This document shows, piece by piece, positions 7,228 through 14,539 of a DNA stretch of 64,000 nucleotides; position 1 is the stretch's first letter; every line of letters begins with the position of its first letter. The position numbers and the translations under genes are program-made. Source of the stretch: Heliorestis acidaminivorans. GTDB taxonomy: Bacteria; Bacillota; Desulfitobacteriia; Heliobacteriales; Heliobacteriaceae. The notes under the pieces were generated by a model that saw only the letters and a program-made list of their open reading frames with translations, made no database searches and was not told the origin of the DNA. The stretch covers positions 1-64,000 of the forward strand of contig NZ_WBXO01000008.1 of the NCBI RefSeq assembly GCF_008933955.1. Reading direction: 5' to 3'.

Positions 7228-7308
7228 GCAAAGCTTTACTTTAGTTATCTATTGAAGTACTCAGAATCAGTCAATGTGATTGCATAGCCATAGCTAATTA
7301 ATATGCCT

Positions 7309-7342
7309 AAAAGGAGCTCTCCTCACGTGGAGAGCTCCTTTT
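7309..7342 (+). terminator. Intrinsic terminator after the aminotransferase
   Basis: AAAAGGAGCTCTCC / GGAGAGCTCCTTTT with a TCACGT loop followed by T-rich DNA. The A-rich left arm allows it to work in both directions, although about 110 bases separate it from the convergent DUF421 gene. Confidence 0.85.
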
Positions 7343-7453
7343 AGATTCTTTTTGATTCTTTTAACTTCGTTTTACCCCTTATAAACGAAGGTTTTATTAA
7401 GTTGCTAACTTTGTTCAACTTCTTGCTTGGTGAAGTTTTTTCAAAGTAGAGGA

Positions 7454-8167
7454 TTACGAATCTTCAACTTTATGAACATAATCTAGCTTATCATCATACA
7501 AGTCTACATAAAGAGTTCCATCGCTTTCTAAGCTAGCATAGAAAACATCGGAGATACGTTCTATCTTTCTTCGCCGCAGTTCGTCATAAAGCCAGCTAAA
7601 AGTAAGGTTGTTCTGCTTCAAATTCTGCTCTAGTACATCGCCGTCTTTTATAATTTCCGTTGCTAAACCTTTGTAAGCCGTATCAAAGCCTAAATCTTTC
7701 ATTGTTACGGCTTGGTGTTGTGATTTTTTCAAGACACTCAAAAAGCCGTGAGGCTCAAAAATAGCAAACTCCACTTCACGAATATCAAAAACACCTTTTT
7801 CTCGCAGTTGCATTTCCAGATCATCAAGATGGAGACGTAGTTTAAGCATGTTGTGATCCATGATTTTTCCGTTTTGAATTACTACAACTGGCTCTCCTTC
7901 TAACACTTTGCGAGCCGCTAAACTACTTGTAGTCAGAAAACTTAGAGCAAGAGTGCTGATCGTCAAAATCAGAGGACTTAGCAGAACCCAGCGTCCTTCC
8001 ACTTCTGTGACAATAAAAGCACCAGCTACTGTTCCCATAACGATAGCAATTACAAAATCAAAGAAAGTCAACTGGGATAATAATTTCTTACCAATCACTC
8101 GACTTAAGATAATTAAAATTAAAAATACAGCAATAGATTTCCAAACTACTTTGATAAATTCTTCCAA
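7454..8167 (-). CDS. DUF421 (YetF-type) membrane protein
   Basis: A 237-aa protein of the YetF/YcaP family. The N-terminal third holds three hydrophobic segments (about residues 9-24, 36-56 and 62-80); the rest is a soluble domain with the family signature GEPVVVIQNGKIMDHNM around residue 91 and LRLHLDDLEMQLREKGV after it. Start is TTG 8167 with AGCAGGGG upstream. YetF proteins occur in spore-formers, some in the spore germination membrane complex, but a molecular role cannot be read from the sequence. It stands alone, divergent from the gene at 8439. Confidence 0.85.
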   Translation of the reverse strand: MEEFIKVVWKSIAVFLILIILSRVIGKKLLSQLTFFDFVIAIVMGTVAGAFIVTEVEGRWVLLSPLILTISTLALSFLTTSSLAARKVLEGEPVVVIQNGKIMDHNMLKLRLHLDDLEMQLREKGVFDIREVEFAIFEPHGFLSVLKKSQHQAVTMKDLGFDTAYKGLATEIIKDGDVLEQNLKQNNLTFSWLYDELRRRKIERISDVFYASLESDGTLYVDLYDDKLDYVHKVEDS

Positions 8168-8438
8168 TATACCCCTGCTCTCTTCACGCTAATCTTTGTC
8201 TGAGTGTTTCTAACATACTTTTTTACACTAGACAGTACTTACGCCGAGGACGCATCGTAGTCGTCGCAGACATAAGAATGTCGCTAAAAGAATTATCTCT
8301 CTAGTGGCGACTCTTTATGACAGCATTAGGGATAGTTCGGAAAACAATAGTTCCAAGCTTATATTTTTTACATAAAATGGATTAGGTATCTTTTTTCTCT
8401 CTGCTTTATTCTCCAATCATCAAAAGGAGAGATCAGTG
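8168..8438. other. Divergent intergenic region with imperfect inverted repeats
   Basis: About 270 bases between two divergent genes. A nested inverted repeat is visible: GACAT-AAGA-ATGTC at 8269-8282 inside imperfect outer arms (AGTCGTCGC near 8259, GGCGACT near 8306). I see no coding frame and no clean promoter; its meaning is unclear. Confidence 0.35.
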
Positions 8439-9008
8439 ATGATTTATCTTTACGAAGCACCTTGTGACCCTAAGGTAATTAGTCAAAAAATAACCGGTCC
8501 TCGTCTCGACTTGACTCATCCTCGACTCGGAAACTTTACCGATTATTCAATAGAAGAGTCAGTAAATGAGCAAATTAAGCATCTAGTTCACCAAACAATC
8601 GAAAGCCAGAGTTATGGCCAGGACGAAGACCCCGTCATGATTACTGGAAGATATAAAGTTAACCTCAATACGAGATATTTGCTCAGCCTAAGTCAAGAAT
8701 TTTTTTTTCATAAGCCTGATATTGAGCAAGCAGAAAGCCAGCTAAAATCTATTACTTTCGATTTAAACACAGGTGAAAAGTTAAAGATTAGTAAGTTACT
8801 TTCAACGGAAAAAGCTCTCGAGGAAATATTCCAATCTTTTTTTCTATTAAAAGAAAAGAAGCATTTCGATGAAGACGGTGATTATTACATTTCTTTTAAC
8901 ACCCTCGTTTTGTTCCTGAAGGGTAAAGAGGTCTATATCCCTCTTAGCAAATTAAGAAAGTGGATCTCCCTGCATAGTCCTTTACAGCGGTTGCTTGTAA
9001 ACTCCTAG
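8439..9008 (+). CDS. Hypothetical protein, weakly DUF3298/RsiV-like
   Basis: A 189-aa soluble protein with no signal peptide or membrane segment. ATG 8439 follows AAAAGGAGAG. The middle part (INTGRYKVNLNTRYLLSLS-like pattern followed by ITFDLNTGEKLKISKLLS around residues 108-125) resembles the DUF3298 fold found in RsiV-type anti-sigma factors, where a strand reading TFDLxTGKxLxLxDLF is typical. The family member would normally be exported; this one is not. Function unknown. It converges on the universal stress gene with a shared terminator. Confidence 0.6.
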   Translation: MIYLYEAPCDPKVISQKITGPRLDLTHPRLGNFTDYSIEESVNEQIKHLVHQTIESQSYGQDEDPVMITGRYKVNLNTRYLLSLSQEFFFHKPDIEQAESQLKSITFDLNTGEKLKISKLLSTEKALEEIFQSFFLLKEKKHFDEDGDYYISFNTLVLFLKGKEVYIPLSKLRKWISLHSPLQRLLVNS

Positions 9009-9021
9009 AGTGCTTCATATT

Positions 9022-9080
9022 AAAAAAAGAAAAAGAAAGCCTTTTCTTTTAGGAAAAGCTTTCTTTTTCTTTCTTTTTTT
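9022..9080. terminator. Bidirectional terminator between convergent genes
   Basis: A long inverted repeat of A-rich (AAAAAGAAAGCCTTTTC) and T-rich (GGAAAAGCTTTCTTTTTC) arms around a short TTTTA loop, flanked by A-runs on the left and T-runs on the right, so it can stop transcription from both sides. Confidence 0.85.
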
Positions 9081-9110
9081 ATTTCTTCGTTTTTCTCTAT
9101 TTATTATGCT

Positions 9111-9977
9111 TTATCTTTTCGGTGGTACTAGGAGCACTGGCACAGGTGATTTTCTCACAACGCTGTAACTAACACTGCCCAAGAAAAGTTCTTCAATATA
9201 TCCTTTTCCTTGACTACCCATAAGGAGAAGAGAATATTCCTCATTCTGTAGTCTTTCTATGATTGTTTCTTTCGGAAAACCATAACTAAGCTTGATATGT
9301 ACATCTTTAAGCCCTGCATCATCTAGTTCACTTTTTTGTTGCTTCAATTCCTCAAAAATTTCTTCAGCAACATCATCGATTTTTTGCCAGTAATACGTTT
9401 CTACAAGGCTTCTATCTTGTACGTGTAAAATAGTTACGGAAAGGTCTCTCTCTTGGCCAATTTTTTTCAGTTCTATGAATGATTGTTTTCCTGCTGTAGA
9501 AAAATCTGTACAATATAGAATTTTAGAAAAAAGGCTTTCACAAGGCAATTGGTAGCATTCTTCTGTATCCACAAGTGCAATAGGGATAAACAAGCAAGGA
9601 ATTGATGTATTCTGTAGTACTTCTGAGGAAACACTGCCGATGGCTAATTTTTTGAAAATACCTTTGCCATGAGATCCAATTACAATTGCTGAAACGTCCT
9701 TTTTCTCCGCTAGATTCTTAAGTTCTGCAGAGGGTATTCCAAAGCTAACTTCTATAGAAACTTGCAAACCCTTATTCTCTAAAATTCTTTTCTGCTGTTC
9801 AAGCTTTTTGATAATGTTTTCTGGTACTGCCAAGTCTAGTGCAGGATGCTGGCCAGTGCTAAGTATATGGGCTAAGATTACTTCCTTTACGCCTACATTC
9901 CCCAGGCTTGCAACAAACTGTACTAGCTTGTCTGATGGTGGGGATAAGTCTGTGCATAACAGCACTTTCTCTAGCAT
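9111..9977 (-). CDS. Tandem universal stress protein (two UspA domains)
   Basis: A 288-aa protein made of two UspA domains (about residues 1-138 and 148-288). Each ends in an ATP-binding loop of the G2xG9xG(S/T) type: GSHGKGIFKKLAIGSVS in the first and GSQGKGYIEELFLGSVS in the second, so both probably bind nucleotide. It is a cytoplasmic stress-response protein; precise role unknown. It lies downstream of, and in the same direction as, pflB-pflA but has its own upstream promoter candidate, so it may be induced together with anaerobic metabolism or separately. Confidence 0.9.
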   Translation of the reverse strand: MLEKVLLCTDLSPPSDKLVQFVASLGNVGVKEVILAHILSTGQHPALDLAVPENIIKKLEQQKRILENKGLQVSIEVSFGIPSAELKNLAEKKDVSAIVIGSHGKGIFKKLAIGSVSSEVLQNTSIPCLFIPIALVDTEECYQLPCESLFSKILYCTDFSTAGKQSFIELKKIGQERDLSVTILHVQDRSLVETYYWQKIDDVAEEIFEELKQQKSELDDAGLKDVHIKLSYGFPKETIIERLQNEEYSLLLMGSQGKGYIEELFLGSVSYSVVRKSPVPVLLVPPKR

Positions 9978-10009
9978 AGCTACTCCCCCTTCTTATTTTC
10001 TTAATAATA

Positions 10010-10038
10010 ATGGTAAATTATTCTGCCAATTGCGTCAA
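10010..10038 (-). promoter_or_regulatory. Promoter of the universal stress gene
   Basis: On the minus strand, TTGACG (10033-10038), a 17-base spacer and TACCAT (10010-10015), about 33 bases before the start codon at 9977. The -35 box is good, the -10 box weak. Confidence 0.5.
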
Positions 10039-10062
10039 GAATGTGTTAGTTTTTTTATAATT

Positions 10063-10803
10063 TTATGTTACTAAATTATGCTTCCGAGCAATATTTCGCG
10101 CTATTTCGATACTTTCCTTACTAGGGCTTTGTAGATCTTGTAAGGGATCTGCAATATTAAGAGTCTTACGTTTCGCACTGCCTAGTTGATGAAAGGGTAA
10201 AAAGGTGATTCGCTCTACATTATTTAACTTTTTCACAAAAAGACATAACTTTTCTATATCTTCTGTTGCATCTGTATAACCAGGTACTAGCACATAGCGA
10301 ATCCAGGTCGGGATTTTCTTCTCTGCCAAGTAATGGGCAAAAGCAAAAGTCTTATCAGGTAAGACGCCTGTGATCTCTTGATGTCTAGGGCCATCCATAT
10401 GCTTGAGATCAAGTAGCACTAGGTTCGTATGAGGCAAAAAAAGTTGTGCTTTTTCTAGATCGCAAAAGCCTGATGTATCAAGGCAAGTATGGATTCCTTC
10501 TATTTGACAGCGTTGAAAGAGCTCTGCTAAAAAATAAGGCTGTAAGGTAGGTTCACCACCGGAGAGGGTGATCCCGCCTCCGGCTCGATCGTAGTAGGCT
10601 TTATATCGTAAAAGATCTTCAAAAACTTCTGAAACTGTTCTTGTCTCACCGATTGTGTAATCCCAAGTATCGCTGTTGTGACAATATATACATCGCAGGG
10701 GGCAACCAGCAAGAAAAAGTATATAACGAATGCCAGGTCCATCAACTGTGCCAAAAGTCTCGACAGAATGCACTTGGCCTGTTGTTTCTTTAAAACTTTT
10801 CAT
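10063..10803 (-). CDS. pflA: Pyruvate formate-lyase activating enzyme
   Basis: A 246-aa radical-SAM enzyme. The [4Fe-4S] ligands are C34-x3-C38-x2-C41 in [12 protein letters not shown], followed by the GGE motif (LSGGEPTLQ) that binds SAM. It installs the glycyl radical on PflB using SAM and an electron donor. The gene overlaps the end of pflB by 14 bases, so the two are translated together under the same leader. Length matches E. coli PflA (246 aa). Confidence 0.95.
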   Translation of the reverse strand: MKSFKETTGQVHSVETFGTVDGPGIRYILFLAGCPLRCIYCHNSDTWDYTIGETRTVSEVFEDLLRYKAYYDRAGGGITLSGGEPTLQPYFLAELFQRCQIEGIHTCLDTSGFCDLEKAQLFLPHTNLVLLDLKHMDGPRHQEITGVLPDKTFAFAHYLAEKKIPTWIRYVLVPGYTDATEDIEKLCLFVKKLNNVERITFLPFHQLGSAKRKTLNIADPLQDLQSPSKESIEIARNIARKHNLVT

Positions 10804-13021
10804 GAAAAGTTCGTTGAATCACATCAAGTTGCTGTTCTCTAGTGAGCTTAATAAAATTAACAGCATAGCCAGATACTCGGATAGTTAGTTGCGGATGTTT
10901 CTCCGGCTGTTCCATCGCTTCAATCAACTTATCACGATCTATGACGTTAACGTTGATGTGATGTCCTCCTTGTTGAAAATATCCGTCTAAGAGAGCCACA
11001 AGATGATTGCTTCTTTCTTTTTCTGTGCTTCCTAAGGTCTGAGGAATGATAGAGAAAGTATAGGAAATGCCATCTTGGCTGTGTTCGTAAGGTAATTTAG
11101 CTAGGGAGTTCATTACAGCTAGCACGCCTTTTCGATCACGGCCGCTCATGGGGTTAGCACCAGGTGCAAAAGCTTCGCCAGCTCTGCGTCCATCAGGTGT
11201 ATTTCCTGTCATTTTACCGTAAACCACATTAGATGTGATAGTTAGTATACTTTGCGTTGGTACTGACTTGCGATAACTTTGGCAACTGCGCAGTTTTTTC
11301 ATGAAACCTTTTACCATATCAACAGCTATCTGATCGGCTCTTAGATCATCATTGCCATAGGCAGGGTAATCGCCTTCAATCTTATAGTCTACAGCTAAAC
11401 CTGCTGAATTGCGAAGTACAGAAACTTTAGCATGCTTAATGGCTGACAAGGAGTCCACTACGACGGAGAAGCCCGCAAAACCACAAGCCATGGTCCGCAA
11501 TATATCACGATCATGAAGAGCCATCTGCAAGCTTTCGTAAGCATATTTATCGTGCATGAAGTGGATGATGTTAAGCATGTCCATATAAAGTCGAGCCATC
11601 CAGTCCATGAAATTATCAAAACGTTCCATTACTTCGTCATAATTCAGAAGATCTGATGTAATAGGAGCAAAGTGTGGACTAACTTGCTCGCCTGTCATTT
11701 CATCTTTACCACCGTTGATAGCATAAAGTAGTGCTTTGGCTAAGTTAGCGCGAGCTCCAAAAAACTGCATCTGCTTGCCTATGGGCATAGCAGAAACACA
11801 GCAGGCAATTCCATAATCGTCTCCCCAATAGGGTCGCATTAAATCATCATTTTCATACTGAATTGCTGATGTGGAAGCAGATAAGTGAGCACAAAAGCGC
11901 TTAAATGGTAGTGGTAGTTTTTCGGACCAGAGCACTGTCAAGTTCGGCTCTGGTGCAGGCCCTAAGTTCTGTAAACTTTGCAGAATGCGGTAGGAGTTTT
12001 TGGTTACTAAGGTGCGGCCGTCTATCCCCATGCCGCCTATACTCTCTGTTATCCAAGTAGGGTCACCGCTAAAGAGTTCATTATAAGCAGGTGGACGGAG
12101 AAAACGTACTAGGCGCAGTTTAATGATAAAGTCATCCATCATTTCCTGCAGTTCTTGTTCTGTGTAAGCTCCTTGTTGAAGATCCCGCTCCATGTATATA
12201 TCCAAAAAGGTAGAAATACGTCCAATGCTCATGGCCGCGCCATTTTGTTCTTTTACTGCACCGAGATAGGCAAAATAAAGCCATTGAATGGCTTCACGGC
12301 TGTCTTCGGCAGGACGACGAATGTTAAAGCCATAAGAATTAGCCATGGTGACCAGATCTTGTAGAGCTTTGATCTGACTCTTAAGCTCTTCACGTAAGCG
12401 AGTGCTTTCTTCATCCATAACAGTCTGGCCTACTGTAGATAGCTCTTCTTTTTTGAATTCGATTAGGCGTTCTACACCGTAGAGAGCTACTCGTCTATAA
12501 TCACCAATTATCCGACCGCGACCATAAGCATCAGGTAGTCCTGTAATTAAGCCTGTTCTTCTAGCTAAGCGCATCTCTGGTGTATAAGCATCCATAACTG
12601 CCTGATTATGGGTGGTTCGATATTCAGTAAAAATACGTTCTATCTCTGGGTTAAGTTCGTAACCATAAGCTTCACAAGATTGCTTGACCATGCGAATGCC
12701 AGCAAAAGGCATCACAGAGCGCTTTAGCATTTGATCTGTTTGCAAGCCTACAATCAATTCTTTTTCTTGATCTATATAACCAGCTTTATGAGATGTAATA
12801 GTACTTACTGTGTTCGTATCAACATCATAGACGCCACCGCGTTGGCGCTCTGTTTTCATTTTTTCTTGAACTTTTGCAAAAAGAGCTTTTGTTCTTTCTG
12901 TAGGCTCTGTTAGAAATTCACTATCACCGTAATAAGGAGTATAGTTGTCTTGAATAAATGCCCGGACATCGCTTTCTCTTTTCCATTTGCAACCTTTGAA
13001 TTCATTCCATGCTTTTTCCAT
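10790..13021 (-). CDS. pflB: Pyruvate formate-lyase
   Basis: A 743-aa glycyl-radical enzyme that splits pyruvate with CoA into acetyl-CoA and formate. The adjacent catalytic cysteines C407-C408 lie in [14 protein letters not shown], and the glycyl radical is at G718 in RVSGYAVNF, 26 residues from the end. ATG 13021 is preceded by CTAGGAGGTAGG. Length and motifs are those of true PFL rather than of the diol dehydratase or choline lyase branches. The leader carries a ZTP riboswitch-like element with a terminator, linking expression to the supply of one-carbon (formyl-folate) units, for which formate is a precursor. Confidence 0.95.
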   Translation of the reverse strand: MEKAWNEFKGCKWKRESDVRAFIQDNYTPYYGDSEFLTEPTERTKALFAKVQEKMKTERQRGGVYDVDTNTVSTITSHKAGYIDQEKELIVGLQTDQMLKRSVMPFAGIRMVKQSCEAYGYELNPEIERIFTEYRTTHNQAVMDAYTPEMRLARRTGLITGLPDAYGRGRIIGDYRRVALYGVERLIEFKKEELSTVGQTVMDEESTRLREELKSQIKALQDLVTMANSYGFNIRRPAEDSREAIQWLYFAYLGAVKEQNGAAMSIGRISTFLDIYMERDLQQGAYTEQELQEMMDDFIIKLRLVRFLRPPAYNELFSGDPTWITESIGGMGIDGRTLVTKNSYRILQSLQNLGPAPEPNLTVLWSEKLPLPFKRFCAHLSASTSAIQYENDDLMRPYWGDDYGIACCVSAMPIGKQMQFFGARANLAKALLYAINGGKDEMTGEQVSPHFAPITSDLLNYDEVMERFDNFMDWMARLYMDMLNIIHFMHDKYAYESLQMALHDRDILRTMACGFAGFSVVVDSLSAIKHAKVSVLRNSAGLAVDYKIEGDYPAYGNDDLRADQIAVDMVKGFMKKLRSCQSYRKSVPTQSILTITSNVVYGKMTGNTPDGRRAGEAFAPGANPMSGRDRKGVLAVMNSLAKLPYEHSQDGISYTFSIIPQTLGSTEKERSNHLVALLDGYFQQGGHHINVNVIDRDKLIEAMEQPEKHPQLTIRVSGYAVNFIKLTREQQLDVIQRTFHEKF

Positions 13022-13100
13022 GATGTGCCTACCTCCTAGAGAGAATGTACAATATTGTTATTGCATTTTTCTAAGATTTCTTTGTCCAGGCTTTGTGTAA

Positions 13101-13145
13101 GGTTTTAAAAATATAAAACCGCCTGGACGTTTCTTGCCCAGGCGG
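13101..13145 (-). terminator. Riboswitch-controlled terminator before pflB
   Basis: On the minus strand CCGCCTGGGC / GTCCAGGCGG with a 7-base loop (8 perfect central pairs) is followed by TTTTATATTTTT. Its first arm is the conserved CCGCCTGGG of the ZTP aptamer, so ligand binding (pseudoknot) and terminator formation compete for the same bases. Confidence 0.85.
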
Positions 13146-13212
13146 TCGGCTATTAATGGAAAAAGTCACACTCCCTGTGGTAAACTCCACTTCCGCCAGT
13201 CATGCGACTACT
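13119..13212 (-). promoter_or_regulatory. ZTP (pfl motif) riboswitch controlling pflB-pflA
   Basis: On the minus strand the leader reads the conserved words of the ZTP/pfl RNA in order: GTCGCATGACTGGCGG (13194-13209), GTGGAGTTTACCACAGGGAG (the hairpin GTGG/CCAC followed by GGGAG), a variable linker, then GCCGACCGCCTGGGC (13136-13150). The GGCG(G) of the first block can pair with (C)CGCC of the last to form the class pseudoknot. ZTP riboswitches sense ZTP/ZMP, which accumulates when 10-formyl-tetrahydrofolate is short, and turn genes on. Here it sits 100 bases before pflB and includes its terminator. Confidence 0.88.
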
Positions 13213-13242
13213 TATTAAATTGTTCACTATTTGTATATAGAA

Positions 13243-13272
13243 ATTATACGCTTCATCAGTCATAACTGTCAA
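13243..13272 (-). promoter_or_regulatory. Sigma-A promoter of the pfl operon
   Basis: On the minus strand, consensus TTGACA (13267-13272), an 18-base spacer and consensus TATAAT (13243-13248), about 30 bases before the riboswitch. The best promoter in the window. Confidence 0.88.
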
Positions 13273-13290
13273 GGTGCTTAAATATGTAGG

Positions 13291-13316
13291 AAACCTTACC
13301 ACTACTGGTAAGGTTT
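13291..13316 (-). terminator. Terminator between the membrane exporter and pfl
   Basis: AAACCTTACC / GGTAAGGTTT with an ACTACT/AGTAGT loop, 10 perfect pairs. The T-run on the minus side is short (TTTCCTACATATTT), so efficiency may be moderate. Confidence 0.7.
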
Positions 13317-13328
13317 CTGCACTTTTTA

Positions 13329-13760
13329 TCATTTTAGAAAGTCTACACCCATTTGGGTCAGAATAGCAAAAACAATGCTGTAGGCTAAGATGCTAATAGC
13401 AGAAGATGCAAAAAGCTTTGTTTTTCCCATGCCAAAAGCTCGAGCTAGCACCCCAATAACCCAAGTACCGATGAAAGGAGTCGTAACTAAAACCATATAA
13501 GCCCCATATTCTTTTACCTGTTTGCGGAAGCGATGACTCTTTAATGCTTCTAAACGATTTTTGATCCACTGCACTTTAATAAATTGATCATAGAAGTATA
13601 CCAACAGTGGTATTGGTAGGAAGTTGCCGATGCCAGCCCATATAATAGTAGAAACAGGATCGAGACCCATGAGCAATGTGCTCGGAACAGCCACGTAAAT
13701 GCCTAGTGTAGGTGCGAAACCTAAAAACCAAGCAGTAATACAAAGTATGATATACTCCAT
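13329..13760 (-). CDS. Small multidrug export family membrane protein (PF06695 type)
   Basis: A 143-aa integral membrane protein with four hydrophobic segments (about residues 3-28, 34-55, 88-108 and 114-138) and a basic cytoplasmic loop rich in K/R around residues 62-82. The pattern (GFAPTLGIYVAVP..., IGNFLPIPLLVYF) matches the so-called small multidrug export protein family; transport activity is not well proven for the family. ATG 13760 follows AAAGAGGTT. It is a single gene ending in the terminator before pfl. Confidence 0.75.
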   Translation of the reverse strand: MEYIILCITAWFLGFAPTLGIYVAVPSTLLMGLDPVSTIIWAGIGNFLPIPLLVYFYDQFIKVQWIKNRLEALKSHRFRKQVKEYGAYMVLVTTPFIGTWVIGVLARAFGMGKTKLFASSAISILAYSIVFAILTQMGVDFLK

Positions 13761-13889
13761 AGATGCTAACCTCTTTTACACCATTCAATATCTAAACAAG
13801 GTCTGCAAGAATATTTCTTAATCCCTCTCAGGCACTTAGCAATATTATATAGCATAATGAATAGAATTCTCAAGAATTACTCGCTTTTC

Positions 13890-13917
13890 TTGATTCTTTT
13901 TTCAGGAATGCTATTAT
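13890..13917 (+). promoter_or_regulatory. Possible promoter of the 53-aa gene
   Basis: TTGATT (13890-13895), 16-base spacer, TATTAT (13912-13917). The transcript would contain a small hairpin (GCTTC-cTTTT / AAAAa-GAAGC near 13957-13981) before the ribosome site at 14017. Confidence 0.45.
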
Positions 13918-14030
13918 TTCCTATGTAAGTCATAGATAAAAGCAGAGGAAAAAAAGCTTCCTTTTACTAGAAAAAGAAGCTCATTGGCTTGTCTCTTTTG
14001 GCATATATCATCGATAAGGAGGGAAAGAAA

Positions 14031-14192
14031 ATGTCTCTACCTACGATGCCTAAGCGGACAAGAGAGGAAGCTTTAAATGTTATTATAGCGTCCATTGCTC
14101 TTGAAGAAAAAGCATTAGCCCAACTAATTAAAGCAGAAGCAGAAAAAGTACAACATGCTGTAAAGATCGGTTCTGTTACTCAAGAAGATTAG
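14031..14192 (+). CDS. Small protein with spore-surface-type ALEE motif
   Basis: A 53-aa protein with a very strong ribosome site (AAGGAGGG). Its core, NVIIASIALEEKALAQLI then KAEAEKVQHAVK, resembles the repeated IxxSIALEExxLxxIxNAExEKxQ segment found in collagen-like exosporium and other spore-surface proteins of Bacillota. It has no signal peptide and is predicted helical. Role unknown; a spore-coat or exosporium association is an inference from that motif. It stands alone, transcribed towards the end of the eCIS operon. Confidence 0.6.
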   Translation: MSLPTMPKRTREEALNVIIASIALEEKALAQLIKAEAEKVQHAVKIGSVTQED

Positions 14193-14250
14193 CTAAGGCT
14201 TGAGCGGTCGACAAGTCTTTATCTTGAGAACCAGTTCCGAGCATAGACAT
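14176..14250 (-). CDS. Possible 24-aa peptide
   Basis: A 24-codon ORF with a good ribosome site (AAAGGGGAG, 7 bases before ATG) encoding a polar peptide that begins MSMLGTGSQDKD. It lies about 290 bases downstream of the eCIS ATPase on the same strand and overlaps the end of the 53-aa gene in antisense. Nothing else supports it. Confidence 0.3.
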   Translation of the reverse strand: MSMLGTGSQDKDLSTAQALANLLE

Positions 14251-14423
14251 TATCTGCTCCCCTTTCTACTAGTTACTAGTCCACAGCGATATATCTTTCT
14301 CTTTTTCAGTTCATCTATGATACGTCATTCTTAGCTAAATTGTTCTGTGGAATAAATCACCAATTATAGAGGGCTGTCGAACTTTAATAACAACAGAAGA
14401 AACTCCTTAAGGGAGGTTAATAT

Positions 14424-14504
14424 ATGTCTACTGCTTGGCTTAACCCTCCTGTTTTCGATCCTCTCTTTAAGGTCGATCAGTTGCAGTTAGCATTATATCA
14501 ATAG
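14424..14504 (+). CDS. Possible 26-aa peptide
   Basis: A 26-codon ORF preceded by AAGGGAGG at ideal spacing; the product starts MSTAWLNPPVFDPLFKVDQL. It lies between the 53-aa gene and the eCIS ATPase, on the opposite strand to the latter. It may belong with the other tiny ORFs here. No family recognised. Confidence 0.35.
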   Translation: MSTAWLNPPVFDPLFKVDQLQLALYQ

Positions 14505-14539
14505 CTAACTCTCCGAAAGAACCGATTTCCAATCTTATT

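Noticed and set aside
9808-10074. 88-aa plus-strand ORF at the universal stress gene
   Set aside because: Mostly antisense to the conserved UspA domain and without ribosome site.
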